From [Clostridium] fimetarium (GTDB taxonomy: Bacteria; Bacillota; Clostridia; Lachnospirales; Lachnospiraceae), in NCBI RefSeq assembly GCF_900111235.1, contig NZ_FOJI01000002.1, positions 310,001-374,000 on the forward strand: a stretch of DNA of 64,000 bases. Direction: 5' to 3'. Below the pieces are notes generated by a model. The model ran no database searches and was not told where the DNA came from. It saw only the letters and a program-made list of their open reading frames with translations. The translations under genes and the position numbers were made by a program. Shown here piece after piece: positions 44,222 to 53,626 of this stretch (position 1 is the stretch's first letter; each line of letters opens with the position of its first letter).

Positions 44222-45448
44222 ATGGACGGAATGTTATCTCAAGACGAAATAAATGCATTATTAAGTGGTATGAATACAGATTCTGATAGTGTTGCACCTG
44301 AAAATAATTCTGATGATAATGGTTTGATGCAGGATGAAGAATATACATTGCTCGATAGTGAAAAGGACGCCGTTGGGGAAATCTCTAATATTAGCATGGG
44401 AACAGCAGCAACGACTCTTAGCTCATTACTGAACCAAAAGGTTAGTATTACAACACCTACCGTTTCCATTGCAAGATGGGATGATTTGGCTAGAGCTTAT
44501 GATAGGCCATGTGTGTTTTTGCAAATATCCTATAAAGAAGGCCTTGATGGTACAAATGTACTTGTTTTAAAAGAAAATGACGTAAAAATTATTACTGATA
44601 TTATGATGGGTGGAATTGGCCAGATCGATGAAAATGAGCCTCTTGGTGAACTTCATTTAAGTGCAATTGGTGAAGCTATGAATCAGATGATGGGTTCAGC
44701 GGCTACGTCAATGTCTTCAATGTTTAAACGCAAAATCGACATTAGTCCTCCAATTGCAAAATTAGTGGAAATATACGCTGATTCAGCAGAAGATGTGCCT
44801 GGATTTTTAAATAAACCATTTGTGAAAGTTGCTTTTAAGATGCAGATAGGTGATTTGATTGATAGTGAAATTATGCAACTATATCCAATTGAGTTTGCTC
44901 AGGAATTGATTGGAATGTTTAGTGCGGATGGAACATCCGCAAAAAAAGCTGATGCAGTGAAAACACCACAGCCACTTAAGTCACAAGCGCCACAGATGCA
45001 ACAGCAGCAACCACAGATGCAACAGCAACAGCAGCAACCACAGATGCAACAGCAACAACCACAGATGCAACAGATGCCACAGATGCAACAGCAACAACAG
45101 ATGCAACAGCCGAATACGGGATATGCGCAACCAATGTATTTTCAACAGTCAGATGTTAATGTTCAACCAGCTTCATTTCAACCATTTGCTGGTGACTTGG
45201 TTTCCTTGTCTCAAAAAGAGAATATCGATTTAATTATGGACGTACCACTCGAAGTAACGGTTGAGTTAGGAAGAACGACGAAATCAATTAAGGATATTTT
45301 AGAATTTGCTCCTGGTACGATTGTTGAACTTAACAAAATAGCAGGTGAAGCCGTTGATATTTTGGTTAATGGAAAATTCGTCGCTAAAGGCGAAGTAGTG
45401 GTAATAGAAGAAAGCTTTGGCGTTAGAATCATAGAGATTATTAAATGA
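44222..45448 (+). CDS. fliY: Flagellar switch protein FliY (CheC-FliN fusion type)
   Basis: 408 residues. The N-terminal CheY-P-binding peptide (MLSQDEINALLSGM) precedes a CheC-like phosphatase domain with both active-site helices (EISNISMGTAATTL and IGEAMNQMMGSAATSM), then the C-terminal FliN/SpoA domain (DLIMDVPLEVTVELGRTTKS). Between them lies a low-complexity Gln/Met/Pro linker of about 45 residues (QMQQQQPQ repeats; bases about 44995-45110) coded by repeats of CAGATGCAACAGCAACAACC. FliY provides switch function and removes phosphate from CheY. The linker is longer and more repetitive than usual. Confidence 0.94.
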   Translation: MDGMLSQDEINALLSGMNTDSDSVAPENNSDDNGLMQDEEYTLLDSEKDAVGEISNISMGTAATTLSSLLNQKVSITTPTVSIARWDDLARAYDRPCVFLQISYKEGLDGTNVLVLKENDVKIITDIMMGGIGQIDENEPLGELHLSAIGEAMNQMMGSAATSMSSMFKRKIDISPPIAKLVEIYADSAEDVPGFLNKPFVKVAFKMQIGDLIDSEIMQLYPIEFAQELIGMFSADGTSAKKADAVKTPQPLKSQAPQMQQQQPQMQQQQQQPQMQQQQPQMQQMPQMQQQQQMQQPNTGYAQPMYFQQSDVNVQPASFQPFAGDLVSLSQKENIDLIMDVPLEVTVELGRTTKSIKDILEFAPGTIVELNKIAGEAVDILVNGKFVAKGEVVVIEESFGVRIIEIIK

Positions 45449-45563
45449 TAATTAATAGGATTTTATAATATTGAAATACCAAAAAAAACATGTAGGAATA
45501 TATCGAATTTTAGTGTATAATGTTGATATGAAATGATAAAAATAATTGTGAATGGAGAATTTT

Positions 45564-45926
45564 ATGGCAAAGAATATTTTAATTTGTGATGACGCCGCCT
45601 TTATGAGAATGATGATAAAAGATATTCTTACTAAGAACGGGTATAATATAGCAGGCGAGGCTGAAAATGGTATCAGGGCTATTGAAAAATATGCTGAGGT
45701 GAAACCAGATTTGGTTCTGATGGATATCACAATGCCCGAGATGGATGGTATTGAAGCACTTAAGAGAATCAAAGCTGCTGATCCGAATGCATCTGTTATT
45801 ATGTGTTCAGCAATGGGCCAGCAAGCGATGGTAATCGAATCAATTCAGGCTGGAGCGAAAGATTTTATCGTAAAACCATTTCAGGCAGACAGAGTTATTG
45901 AGGCAGTACAGAAAGTAGTTGGATAA
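45564..45926 (+). CDS. cheY: Chemotaxis response regulator CheY
   Basis: 120-residue single-domain receiver. The ATG at 45564 follows GGAGA; an in-frame ATG at 45552 is rejected. The acidic pocket ICDD (D9, D10), the phospho-acceptor D54 (LMDITMPEMDG), the Ser/Ala at MCSAMGQ and the lysine in FIVKPFQ are all in place. A TATAAT box (45516-45521) about 45 bases upstream may provide an internal promoter. Lies between fliY and fliO, as in B. subtilis. Confidence 0.94.
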   Translation: MAKNILICDDAAFMRMMIKDILTKNGYNIAGEAENGIRAIEKYAEVKPDLVLMDITMPEMDGIEALKRIKAADPNASVIMCSAMGQQAMVIESIQAGAKDFIVKPFQADRVIEAVQKVVG

Positions 45927-45929
45927 AAC

Positions 45930-46295
45930 ATGGTTACTCTTTCATCAATTGGATCCGAATCTCTTGTACAGTTACTGACAATATCTATAGTGTTTATATT
46001 AGTACTCGCTTTGACTTATTTCACTACGAAGTTTGTTGGAAATTATCAGAAAACAAAGTTGGCTGGTAATAACATTCAAGTATTGGAAACTTTCAGGATT
46101 TCCAATTCAAAATATATACAGATTATTAAAATAGGTGAAAAGTATTTTGCAATATCAGTTTGTAAAGATACAATTACGTATTTGGGAGATTTAAATGCAG
46201 AAGACTTAGTGTTTAAGAATGCGTCTAATGAATTTAAGATTCCAAACTTCAAAGATATTTTAGATAAGTTAAAAAAAGACAAGCCAGAAGATTAG
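45930..46295 (+). CDS. fliO: Flagellar export protein FliO/FliZ
   Basis: 121 residues. A transmembrane helix (about 13-33, LLTISIVFILVLALTYFTT) is followed by a cytoplasmic domain with the FliO pattern GNNIQVLETFRISNSKYIQI, then KYFAISVCKDTITYLGDL. FliO aids FliP ring assembly. It starts 3 bases after the cheY stop, with no strong ribosome site. Confidence 0.87.
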   Translation: MVTLSSIGSESLVQLLTISIVFILVLALTYFTTKFVGNYQKTKLAGNNIQVLETFRISNSKYIQIIKIGEKYFAISVCKDTITYLGDLNAEDLVFKNASNEFKIPNFKDILDKLKKDKPED

Positions 46296-46309
46296 GCGGG
46301 ATGTGATAT

Positions 46310-47113
46310 ATGTTACGATTATTTAATAAGTATAGAAAGCCAATTGTTAAAATATTACTACTACTAGTTGTAATATCTGCTGTAAGTATAATTACTTCTA
46401 GTTCAGCTAGTGCTACAGAAATTGCAACGAGCTCTAATAATAATTTAATTAGCGTTGGTATTTCTGCTGGTGACGGAAGTGATATGTCAAGTGTATTACA
46501 GATGCTTTTAGTATTAACTGTGATTTCACTAGCACCTTCAATTTTGATTATGATGACTTCTTTTACGAGAATTGTAATTGTGTTACATTTTACAAGAGCT
46601 GCAATTGGTACACAGACAGTTCCACCGAATCAGATAATAATTGGGTTGTCATTATTTTTGACTTTTTTCATTATGGCACCTACATTTACACAGATTTATG
46701 ATAGTGCTATATTGCCATTATCTAATAATGAGATTACGGTACAACAAGCATTTGATACTGGTATAAAACCAGTTAGAGTATTTATGTTAAAACAAACATC
46801 TAAGAAAGATTTAGATACATTTCTTAATATTAACAAAACAGAAGCTGGTTCAATTCAAACAGATGATGATATACCACTAACTGTATTAATACCAAGCTTT
46901 GTAATAAGCGAGTTAAGAATCGCATTCATTATAGGATTTCTTATATATCTTCCATTTATTGTTATTGATATGGTGGTATCGTCGACTTTGATGTCGATGG
47001 GTATGATGATGTTGCCGCCAACCACAATATCTACGCCATTTAAGATACTATTGTTTGTTATGGCTGATGGTTGGAATCTAATAATTGGAAATTTAGTATC
47101 TACCTTTTACTGA
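46310..47113 (+). CDS. fliP: Flagellar export gate protein FliP
   Basis: 267 residues, part of the FliP5-FliQ4-FliR export gate. An N-terminal signal sequence (about 12-35) is followed by the conserved segments MMTSFTRIVIVLHFTRAAIG, QTVPPNQIIIGLSLFLTFFI and the C-terminal MVVSSTLMSMGMMMLPPTTI. AGGCGGGATG is a weak ribosome site. Unusually, 139 bases separate it from fliQ. Confidence 0.95.
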   Translation: MLRLFNKYRKPIVKILLLLVVISAVSIITSSSASATEIATSSNNNLISVGISAGDGSDMSSVLQMLLVLTVISLAPSILIMMTSFTRIVIVLHFTRAAIGTQTVPPNQIIIGLSLFLTFFIMAPTFTQIYDSAILPLSNNEITVQQAFDTGIKPVRVFMLKQTSKKDLDTFLNINKTEAGSIQTDDDIPLTVLIPSFVISELRIAFIIGFLIYLPFIVIDMVVSSTLMSMGMMMLPPTTISTPFKILLFVMADGWNLIIGNLVSTFY

Positions 47114-47138
47114 TATTTTTATTATGTTGAAATTTTTA

Positions 47139-47202
47139 CCAAATTAAATTAAAGTGATATTGCAGTATTTCCCCGCTTATTTTAATTTGGCTGGGAAATA
47201 TC
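47139..47202 (+). promoter_or_regulatory. Structured fliP-fliQ gap with interlocking stems
   Basis: Arm CCAAATTAAA (47139-47148) pairs exactly with TTTAATTTGG (47181-47190). Arm TATTTCCC (47166-47173) pairs exactly with GGGAAATA (47193-47200). The two stems interlock, so they form either a pseudoknot or two exclusive folds. A third pairing, GATATT (47156-47161) with AATATC (47197-47202), competes with the second. It sits about 50 bases before the fliQ start. Possibly an attenuator or translation-control element; not a riboswitch class I recognise. Confidence 0.45.
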
Positions 47203-47252
47203 TTTCGTTTTAGAGGATATATCATATTTATTATCAAGAGAAGAGGGCTATC

Positions 47253-47522
47253 GTGTCACAACAGGATGTAATTAATATTGCAAGAAATACAATATGGGTT
47301 ATTATTGAGACTTCGATGCCTCTTCTACTTGTATCAATGATCGTTGGATTGGTAATAAGTTTGTTTCAAACATTAACATCAATTCAAGAGCAAACGCTTT
47401 CATTTGTACCGAAGCTTCTTGCTATATTTATAGCGTTAATGCTTATGGGATCATGGCTTATGAATACTATTGTAGAGTATATGACACAATTGTGGTCTAA
47501 TTTTAGTCAGTATATAAGGTAA
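47253..47522 (+). CDS. fliQ: Flagellar export gate protein FliQ
   Basis: 89 residues with two transmembrane helices (about 15-38 and 50-75). The motif LLVSMIVGLVISLFQTLTSI, then QEQTLSFVPKLL, is diagnostic. The start is GTG 47253, with AGAGGGC upstream. Confidence 0.95.
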   Translation: MSQQDVINIARNTIWVIIETSMPLLLVSMIVGLVISLFQTLTSIQEQTLSFVPKLLAIFIALMLMGSWLMNTIVEYMTQLWSNFSQYIR

Positions 47523-47528
47523 AATAAT

Positions 47529-48305
47529 ATGATTAATTATAATATAGCATTAAAAGATTTTGAAATTTATATCTTGATATTAATGAGGCTTGCTACGTTT
47601 GTTTATGCAGCACCTTTTTTTAATACTGCTAACACGCCTCAAAGGCTTAAAATAGGTTTTTCACTTATTCTAGCTATGCTCGTATTTCAGTTAGGACCTC
47701 AAGTTACATATGAGTACGCAGGCGTGGTTGATTTTACTGCAATTGTCATTAAAGAGAGCGTAGTAGGGCTATTATTAGGTGCTATGACATCGTTTTGCGT
47801 TCAGATTATAATGTTTGCAGGTAGAATGATTGATTTGGATATTGGATTGTCGATGGCAAGTTTATTCGATCCAACAACAAAAGCGCAAGTCGGTATTATG
47901 GGTAATATGTATTATTATACTTTGATGCTTTTACTTATCGTATCAGGACTTCATAGATACTTAGTAACCGCAATTATTGATACCTTCAATGTTATTCCAA
48001 TTGGAGGAGTTAAATTTAATATTTCGTTGTATGACACCGTAATTGGGTTTATGAGCGACTATTTCGTAATTGGTTTTAGAATTGCATTACCAGTTTTTGC
48101 AGCTATTTTATTACTGAACTGCATATTGGCAATTTTAGCAAGGATTGCACCACAGATGAATATGTTTGTTGTTGGAATGCAACTTAAAATTTTCACAGGT
48201 ATTGCTGTTATATTTGTTGTTATTGTTATGCTTTCATCAGTTTCTAATTTTATATATATTGAAATCAAAGAGATTATGGCAAGCTTAGTTAGAGGAATGA
48301 GTTAG
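47529..48305 (+). CDS. fliR: Flagellar export gate protein FliR
   Basis: 258 residues with six hydrophobic helices. The segments LMRLATFVYAAPFFNTANTP, then VGLLLGAMTSFCVQIIMFAG, and the late APQMNMFVVGMQLKI match FliR. It begins 6 bases after the fliQ stop and ends 2 bases before flhB. Confidence 0.94.
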   Translation: MINYNIALKDFEIYILILMRLATFVYAAPFFNTANTPQRLKIGFSLILAMLVFQLGPQVTYEYAGVVDFTAIVIKESVVGLLLGAMTSFCVQIIMFAGRMIDLDIGLSMASLFDPTTKAQVGIMGNMYYYTLMLLLIVSGLHRYLVTAIIDTFNVIPIGGVKFNISLYDTVIGFMSDYFVIGFRIALPVFAAILLLNCILAILARIAPQMNMFVVGMQLKIFTGIAVIFVVIVMLSSVSNFIYIEIKEIMASLVRGMS

Positions 48306-48307
48306 AA

Positions 48308-49426
48308 TTGGATAAATTGATGATTAATTACAACCTTCAGTTTTTCGCAAAAGACGGACCTGGAGGAGAAAAAACTGAACTAGCTACATCCAAGAAGTTG
48401 GATGATGCAAGAAAAGATGGCCAAGTATCAAAAAGTAAAGAAATTATAACGGCAATCTCTCTTCTGTCAATTTTTATATTGATTAAAGTTTATATATCAA
48501 CTTTGGGACTAAGATTTGTTAAGTGTTTTGATGAATTTTATGGAATGATTGGAACCTTTGTCCGCGATAGTTCTAGCGGCGTGAGAATGGATATGGTTTT
48601 AGGCTTATTTCAGGCCGCATTATTGGATATTGTAATTATGCTTATTCCAATATTTGCAGTTGCAATGACAATTGCTATTTTAGGAAATGTATTGCAGCAA
48701 AAATGGAAGATTTCCACAAAACCCTTGCAGCCCAAATTAAACAAGATAAGCCCGTTGAGTGGATTTAAAAGAATGTTTTCTTTTAAACAGGTTGTTGAAC
48801 TTTTGAAATCAATAGCAATGGTAGGCATTATCATGTATGTGGTATATACTACTATTAAGGATAAGATGTACTTATTATTCACTTTTTATGATGTTCCATT
48901 ATATACAGCACTCGGAATAATAGGAAACGTAGTGACTGATATAGGAATTAGAATAAGTATAATTTTTTTAATTATCGGTTTCGTAGATTTGTTTTATCAG
49001 AGGCATAAGTTTAAAAATGACATGATGATGAGTAAGCAGGAAATCAAAGATGAATTCAAAAATTCTGAAGGAGATCCACAGATTAAGGGTCAGATTAAGA
49101 GGAAGATGCAGGAAGCTTCAAGAAGAAGAATGATGCAGGCACTCCCAGAAGCTGATGTAGTAATTACGAATCCAACGCATTTTGCAGTAGCATTAAAATA
49201 TGAAGCCAATTCAGGAAAAGCACCAGTCGTTCTAGCAAAAGGTGCGGACTATCTGGCTTTACAGATTAAAGAAAAAGCAAAAGAATATAAAATCGAGATA
49301 GTGGAAAATAAACCGTTAGCAAGACTTATATATAATAATGTTGATATTGGAGCTGAAATCCCAAATGAATTATATCAAGCGGTTGCAGAAGTGTTAGCTT
49401 TTGTATTTACACTTAAAAATAAATAA
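48308..49426 (+). CDS. flhB: Flagellar export switch protein FlhB
   Basis: 372 residues. After a short leader the family motif EKTELATSKKLDDARKDGQV precedes four transmembrane helices. The cytoplasmic domain has the autocleavage site NPTH at about residue 288 (VVITNPTHFAVALKY), which controls the switch from hook to filament export. The start is TTG 48308; a second in-frame start at ATG 48320 is possible. Confidence 0.95.
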   Translation: MDKLMINYNLQFFAKDGPGGEKTELATSKKLDDARKDGQVSKSKEIITAISLLSIFILIKVYISTLGLRFVKCFDEFYGMIGTFVRDSSSGVRMDMVLGLFQAALLDIVIMLIPIFAVAMTIAILGNVLQQKWKISTKPLQPKLNKISPLSGFKRMFSFKQVVELLKSIAMVGIIMYVVYTTIKDKMYLLFTFYDVPLYTALGIIGNVVTDIGIRISIIFLIIGFVDLFYQRHKFKNDMMMSKQEIKDEFKNSEGDPQIKGQIKRKMQEASRRRMMQALPEADVVITNPTHFAVALKYEANSGKAPVVLAKGADYLALQIKEKAKEYKIEIVENKPLARLIYNNVDIGAEIPNELYQAVAEVLAFVFTLKNK

Positions 49427-49460
49427 TTACATATAACATATACTGAAAGGAGGAATAGCT

Positions 49461-51500
49461 ATGAATATAAAGAAGAATGACCTTTGGTTGGGACTGTACA
49501 TTATGTCAGCGGTTATCTTTTTAATTATATCTATTCCTGCAGCTTTGTTGGATGTTTTGTTAGCCTTTAATATTGCTATTGCAATGATAATTTTATTTAA
49601 TGCACTTTTTTCAAAAGAAGTGTTAGACATGTCATCATTTCCAACAATTCTACTATTTACAACAATATTTCGTATTTCTTTGAATGTTTCATCCACTAAG
49701 TTAATTCTTGGTACGGGAGAGCCTGGCGATGTCATTAAGACATTTGGTGAGTTCGTAGGTGGTGGCGATTTGATTATTGGTGTAATCATCTTTATTATAT
49801 TGATTGTTGTTCAGTTTGTTGTAATTAATAAAGGTTCTGAAAGAGTTTCAGAAGTAACCGCACGATTCACTCTAGACGCTATGCCAGGTAAGCAGATGGC
49901 AATTGATTCGGATTTGAATACTGGTGCAATTACTGAGAAAGAAGCATCTTTAAGAAGAAAGAAACTTCAGCAAGAAGCTAGTTTCTTTGGATCTATGGAT
50001 GGTGCAACGAAGTATGTAAAAGGTGATGCTACGGCAGGCCTAATTATAGTAGGTGTTAATATTGTGGGTGGCCTTATAATGGGTGTAACTAGACAAGGCC
50101 TTGATATTATGACAGCTATGCAAAAATATACGATGCTTACGATTGGTGATGGACTTGTAAATCAGATTCCATCAATTTTAATATCTTTATCAACTGGTAT
50201 TTTGGTTACAAAAGCATCCAGTCAAACTGAACTTTCAGATACAATTATTGGTGAATTATTCGCAATGGACAATGTTTTGATGATAGTTGGTATTGCCCTC
50301 ATTTTCCTTGGTATTGCAACACCTTTGCCCTGGTTCGTTTTCATCCCAATGGGTGGTGCTATGATAGCACTTAGTCGTGTTATTGGAGCAAAACAGGGTG
50401 TACAAGCGATTGAAAGCGAGTCCGGTCAAGAGGATGCAGAAGCACAGGAAATTAGGCGACCCGAAAATGTTGTTTCACTCTTAAAAGTAGATCCAATAGA
50501 ATTAGAGTTTGGTTATGGAATTATTCCACTTGCAGATGTTAATCAGGGTGGTGATTTACTTGATAGAGTAGTAATGATAAGACGACAAGTTGCACTTGAA
50601 CTTGGTGCAGTTGTGCCAATCATTCGTTTAAGAGATAATATTCAGTTAAATCCGAATCAATATGTAATTAAAATAAAAGGCATACAAGTAAGCGAAGGCG
50701 AGATTTTGTTTGATCATTACATGGCAATGAACCCAGGTTATGTTGAAGAAGAAATAACTGGAATACCAACATTTGAACCTTCATTTCATCTTCCAGCTAT
50801 CTGGATTACTGAAAGTCAAAGAGAAAGAGCGGAGTCATGTGGATATACTGTGGTAGATCCTCCGTCAATTATTGCAACTCATTTGACAGAAATCATAAGA
50901 CAGCATATTGATGAGTTACTTACTCGACAAGATGTACAGAATCTTATTAATAATGTGAAAGAAAATAATCCTACGCTTATTGATGAGCTGATACCTAAAA
51001 TCCTTGGAGCTGGTGAAATTCAGAAAGTATTGCAGAATCTTTTGAAAGAAGCTATATCAATTAGAGATTTGGTTACAATATTTGAAACACTAGCAGATCA
51101 TGCATCAGTTACAAGAGATACAGATATACTAACAGAATATGTAAGACAAAGTTTAAAAAGAGCAATATCAAGTAAATATTTCCCACCAAATGAGATCACT
51201 AATGTGATAACATTAGATCCTTCTATTGAACAGGAAATTATGGGATCAGTTAAACAAACTGAGCAAGGGGCATATTTGACATTAGATCCCGAAAAAACGA
51301 AAAAAGTAATGAAATCGCTTGGTGATGAGCTCAAGAAGCTTGAAGATTTGGGCAAGAATCCTATTATTGTGACATCGCCAATTGTGCGTATGTATTTTAA
51401 AAAATTAGCTTTTGATTATTTTAAAGATATCATAGTTGTTTCATATAACGAAGTAGAATCTAATGTTGAATTACAATCAGTGGGGATGGTGACGGCATAA
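49461..51500 (+). CDS. flhA: Flagellar export ring protein FlhA
   Basis: 679 residues. Eight N-terminal transmembrane helices include the FHIPEP-type cytoplasmic loop (VTARFTLDAMPGKQMAID, then SDLNTGAI). The large C-terminal ring domain binds chaperone-substrate complexes (PNQYVIKIKGIQVSEGE, LLTRQDVQNLINNVKE). AAAGGAGG precedes the ATG. Ends one base before flhF. Confidence 0.97.
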   Translation: MNIKKNDLWLGLYIMSAVIFLIISIPAALLDVLLAFNIAIAMIILFNALFSKEVLDMSSFPTILLFTTIFRISLNVSSTKLILGTGEPGDVIKTFGEFVGGGDLIIGVIIFIILIVVQFVVINKGSERVSEVTARFTLDAMPGKQMAIDSDLNTGAITEKEASLRRKKLQQEASFFGSMDGATKYVKGDATAGLIIVGVNIVGGLIMGVTRQGLDIMTAMQKYTMLTIGDGLVNQIPSILISLSTGILVTKASSQTELSDTIIGELFAMDNVLMIVGIALIFLGIATPLPWFVFIPMGGAMIALSRVIGAKQGVQAIESESGQEDAEAQEIRRPENVVSLLKVDPIELEFGYGIIPLADVNQGGDLLDRVVMIRRQVALELGAVVPIIRLRDNIQLNPNQYVIKIKGIQVSEGEILFDHYMAMNPGYVEEEITGIPTFEPSFHLPAIWITESQRERAESCGYTVVDPPSIIATHLTEIIRQHIDELLTRQDVQNLINNVKENNPTLIDELIPKILGAGEIQKVLQNLLKEAISIRDLVTIFETLADHASVTRDTDILTEYVRQSLKRAISSKYFPPNEITNVITLDPSIEQEIMGSVKQTEQGAYLTLDPEKTKKVMKSLGDELKKLEDLGKNPIIVTSPIVRMYFKKLAFDYFKDIIVVSYNEVESNVELQSVGMVTA

Positions 51501-51501
51501 T

Positions 51502-52731
51502 ATGATAGTTAAAAAATTTCAAGCACTTACAGAGACAGAAGCAGTAATAAAAGCACAGGAAGAACTAGGCAGTGGTGCCGTGGTGCTTAATGTTAAGACA
51601 TTGAAGCAACGAGGAATATTTAGACTTTTCAAAAAAGATATTGTTGAAATCACAGCGGCTTTGGAAGAAAAAGATTTCGTGCAAAATATCAGTCAAAATA
51701 AACCTAGATTTCAGAATAATATAGGCATTAATAGCCATTCTATCAATATAGTTGCAGACGAAAAGCTTGATGCAGGAACAAAATCTGAGATGTTAGAAGT
51801 AAAACTTGATTCACTACATAATTCACTTAGAAACCAGTTGGAAAAAGAGACTGATTTTGAAAAAGCAATCAATGAAGTTACATATTCTAAGCAAGAAGAG
51901 AAAAAAGTAGTAAGAGAAAAAGAAAATAATAATTTTAAATTCTTACAACTTATTTATCAAAAATTAATTGATAATGACGTCGATGAAAAATTTGCGAATA
52001 TGATAATAAGTGAAATCGAAGGCTCTCTTAAAAAAGAATCAAATATCGACAGCTTATTAGCTGGTGTATATCAAAAGATAATATTAAAACTCGGAGAACC
52101 CAAGCCGATTGTTTTAGGTAAAAAGACAAAGGTCGCATTTTTTATAGGACCAACAGGTGTTGGTAAAACAACAACAATCGCAAAGATAGCATCTACATTT
52201 AAATTGGAGCATCAAACTAAAGTCGCATTTATTACTGCCGATACATATAGAATAGCGGCAGTTGAGCAACTTAATACCTACGCATCTATTATTGATTGTC
52301 CTGTAGACGTGGTGTATTCTGCCGATGAGATAGTAGATTGTCTTAAGTTATATGAATCTTATGATTTGATTTTGGTAGATACTGCAGGCCGTACTCATAA
52401 AAATGAAGAACAAATGACAGAAATCATTGATTTATTGCAAAAAGCAGCCAATACTAAAGATCTTTATGATATCGAAGTGTTTCTTACATTAAGTATTACA
52501 ACAAAATATAAGGATTTGGTTAAAATCACAGAAGCTTATAAGGATGTTCAAGAATATAAAATTATATTTACGAAGTTGGATGAAACTTGTTGCCTTGGTA
52601 ATATTCTAAATTTAAAACTATTAACGAATGCTCCGCTATCATACACTACTTCAGGCCAGAATGTACCAACTGACATTGAGGTAATTAACGAACAGAGTTT
52701 AGCAAAACAATTACTGGGAGGCAATGATTAA
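51502..52731 (+). CDS. flhF: Flagellar SRP-like GTPase FlhF
   Basis: 409 residues. FlhF sets flagellar position and number. The basic N-terminal B region (VIKAQEELGSGAVVLNVKTL) is followed by the NG GTPase core: GPTGVGKTTT (about 216), ITADTYRIAAVEQL, LVDTAGRTHKN and FTKLDETCCLG. FlhG follows directly, its start overlapping or adjoining the stop. Confidence 0.95.
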   Translation: MIVKKFQALTETEAVIKAQEELGSGAVVLNVKTLKQRGIFRLFKKDIVEITAALEEKDFVQNISQNKPRFQNNIGINSHSINIVADEKLDAGTKSEMLEVKLDSLHNSLRNQLEKETDFEKAINEVTYSKQEEKKVVREKENNNFKFLQLIYQKLIDNDVDEKFANMIISEIEGSLKKESNIDSLLAGVYQKIILKLGEPKPIVLGKKTKVAFFIGPTGVGKTTTIAKIASTFKLEHQTKVAFITADTYRIAAVEQLNTYASIIDCPVDVVYSADEIVDCLKLYESYDLILVDTAGRTHKNEEQMTEIIDLLQKAANTKDLYDIEVFLTLSITTKYKDLVKITEAYKDVQEYKIIFTKLDETCCLGNILNLKLLTNAPLSYTTSGQNVPTDIEVINEQSLAKQLLGGND

Positions 52732-52732
52732 T

Positions 52733-53611
52733 ATGGATCAAGCAGAAAATTTAAGAACCATTATAAAGCGCCAGAATCAGAAACAAGTTAACAATGCCAG
52801 AGTTTTTGCTGTAACGAGTGGGAAAGGCGGAGTTGGAAAATCAAGCGTTTCGATTAATTTAGCATTACAATATAGAAAACTTGGGAAAAGAGTTATAATC
52901 TTAGATGCAGATTTTGGATTGGCTAATATTGAAGTAATGTTCGGGATAATACCAAAATATAACTTAAGTGATATAATTTTTAAAGGGAAAGAGTTAAAAG
53001 AAATTATCATTGAGGGCCTTGAAGGGGTTGGCTTTATTTCGGGCGGGTCAGGAATCGCAAAGCTGGTTAATTTGGATAAAGAACAAATAAAAAGATTAGT
53101 GAATAAACTTTCTGATCTTGAAGAATTGGCTGATATTATTATTATTGATACTGGAGCAGGCATTTCTTCAAGTGTTATGGAATTTGTACTTGCTGCACCT
53201 GAAACAATTATTGTTACAACACCAGAGCCAACTTCAATTACTGATTCATATGCATTACTGAAAGCATTGAGTATGAATGAGGATTTTAATAAAGAAGAGA
53301 CAAAAATAAGAATACTTGCTAATAAAGTTATGTCTGAAGAAGAGGGCAGAAATCTTTTTGAAAAGTTAAGTATGGTGGTATCACAATTTTTAGGGTTGAA
53401 ATTAGAGTTCCTTGGTAATATACCGCAAGATAATTGTATATCGAAAGCTGTGATGAAGCAAAAACCAGTATCACTTATGTTTCCCACAGCGATTTCTACT
53501 AAAAGTTTCGAGAAGATTACACAATCATTAGAAAATAGTGAAGATACAGCATTTATTTATAGAAAAGGTATTAGAGGTTATTTTAAATCAGTGTTTGCTA
53601 GAAGGTTATAA
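52733..53611 (+). CDS. flhG: Flagellar number regulator FlhG (MinD/ParA-like)
   Basis: About 292 residues. The deviant Walker A VTSGKGGVGKSSVSINLA, the segment VIILDADFGLANIEVMFG and Walker B (IIIIDTGAGIS) place it in the FlhG/YlxH group. The N-terminal stretch NLRTIIKRQNQ matches the FlhF-activating DQAxxLR motif. Start is ATG 52733 or the ATG at 52724, which overlaps the flhF stop. The C-terminus carries a basic helix (RGYFKSVFARRL) suited to membrane binding. Confidence 0.94.
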   Translation: MDQAENLRTIIKRQNQKQVNNARVFAVTSGKGGVGKSSVSINLALQYRKLGKRVIILDADFGLANIEVMFGIIPKYNLSDIIFKGKELKEIIIEGLEGVGFISGGSGIAKLVNLDKEQIKRLVNKLSDLEELADIIIIDTGAGISSSVMEFVLAAPETIIVTTPEPTSITDSYALLKALSMNEDFNKEETKIRILANKVMSEEEGRNLFEKLSMVVSQFLGLKLEFLGNIPQDNCISKAVMKQKPVSLMFPTAISTKSFEKITQSLENSEDTAFIYRKGIRGYFKSVFARRL

Positions 53612-53626
53612 AAGGGCGGAGTGAAG

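Noticed and set aside
45478-45563. Separate promoter for cheY
   Set aside because: A TATAAT is present at 45516, but the -35 region is poor and the gene fits the operon; noted in the cheY entry only.
52777-53487. 236-codon minus-strand frame opposite flhG
   Set aside because: It is long, but it mirrors a well-supported ParA-like gene and shows no ribosome site or recognisable domain.
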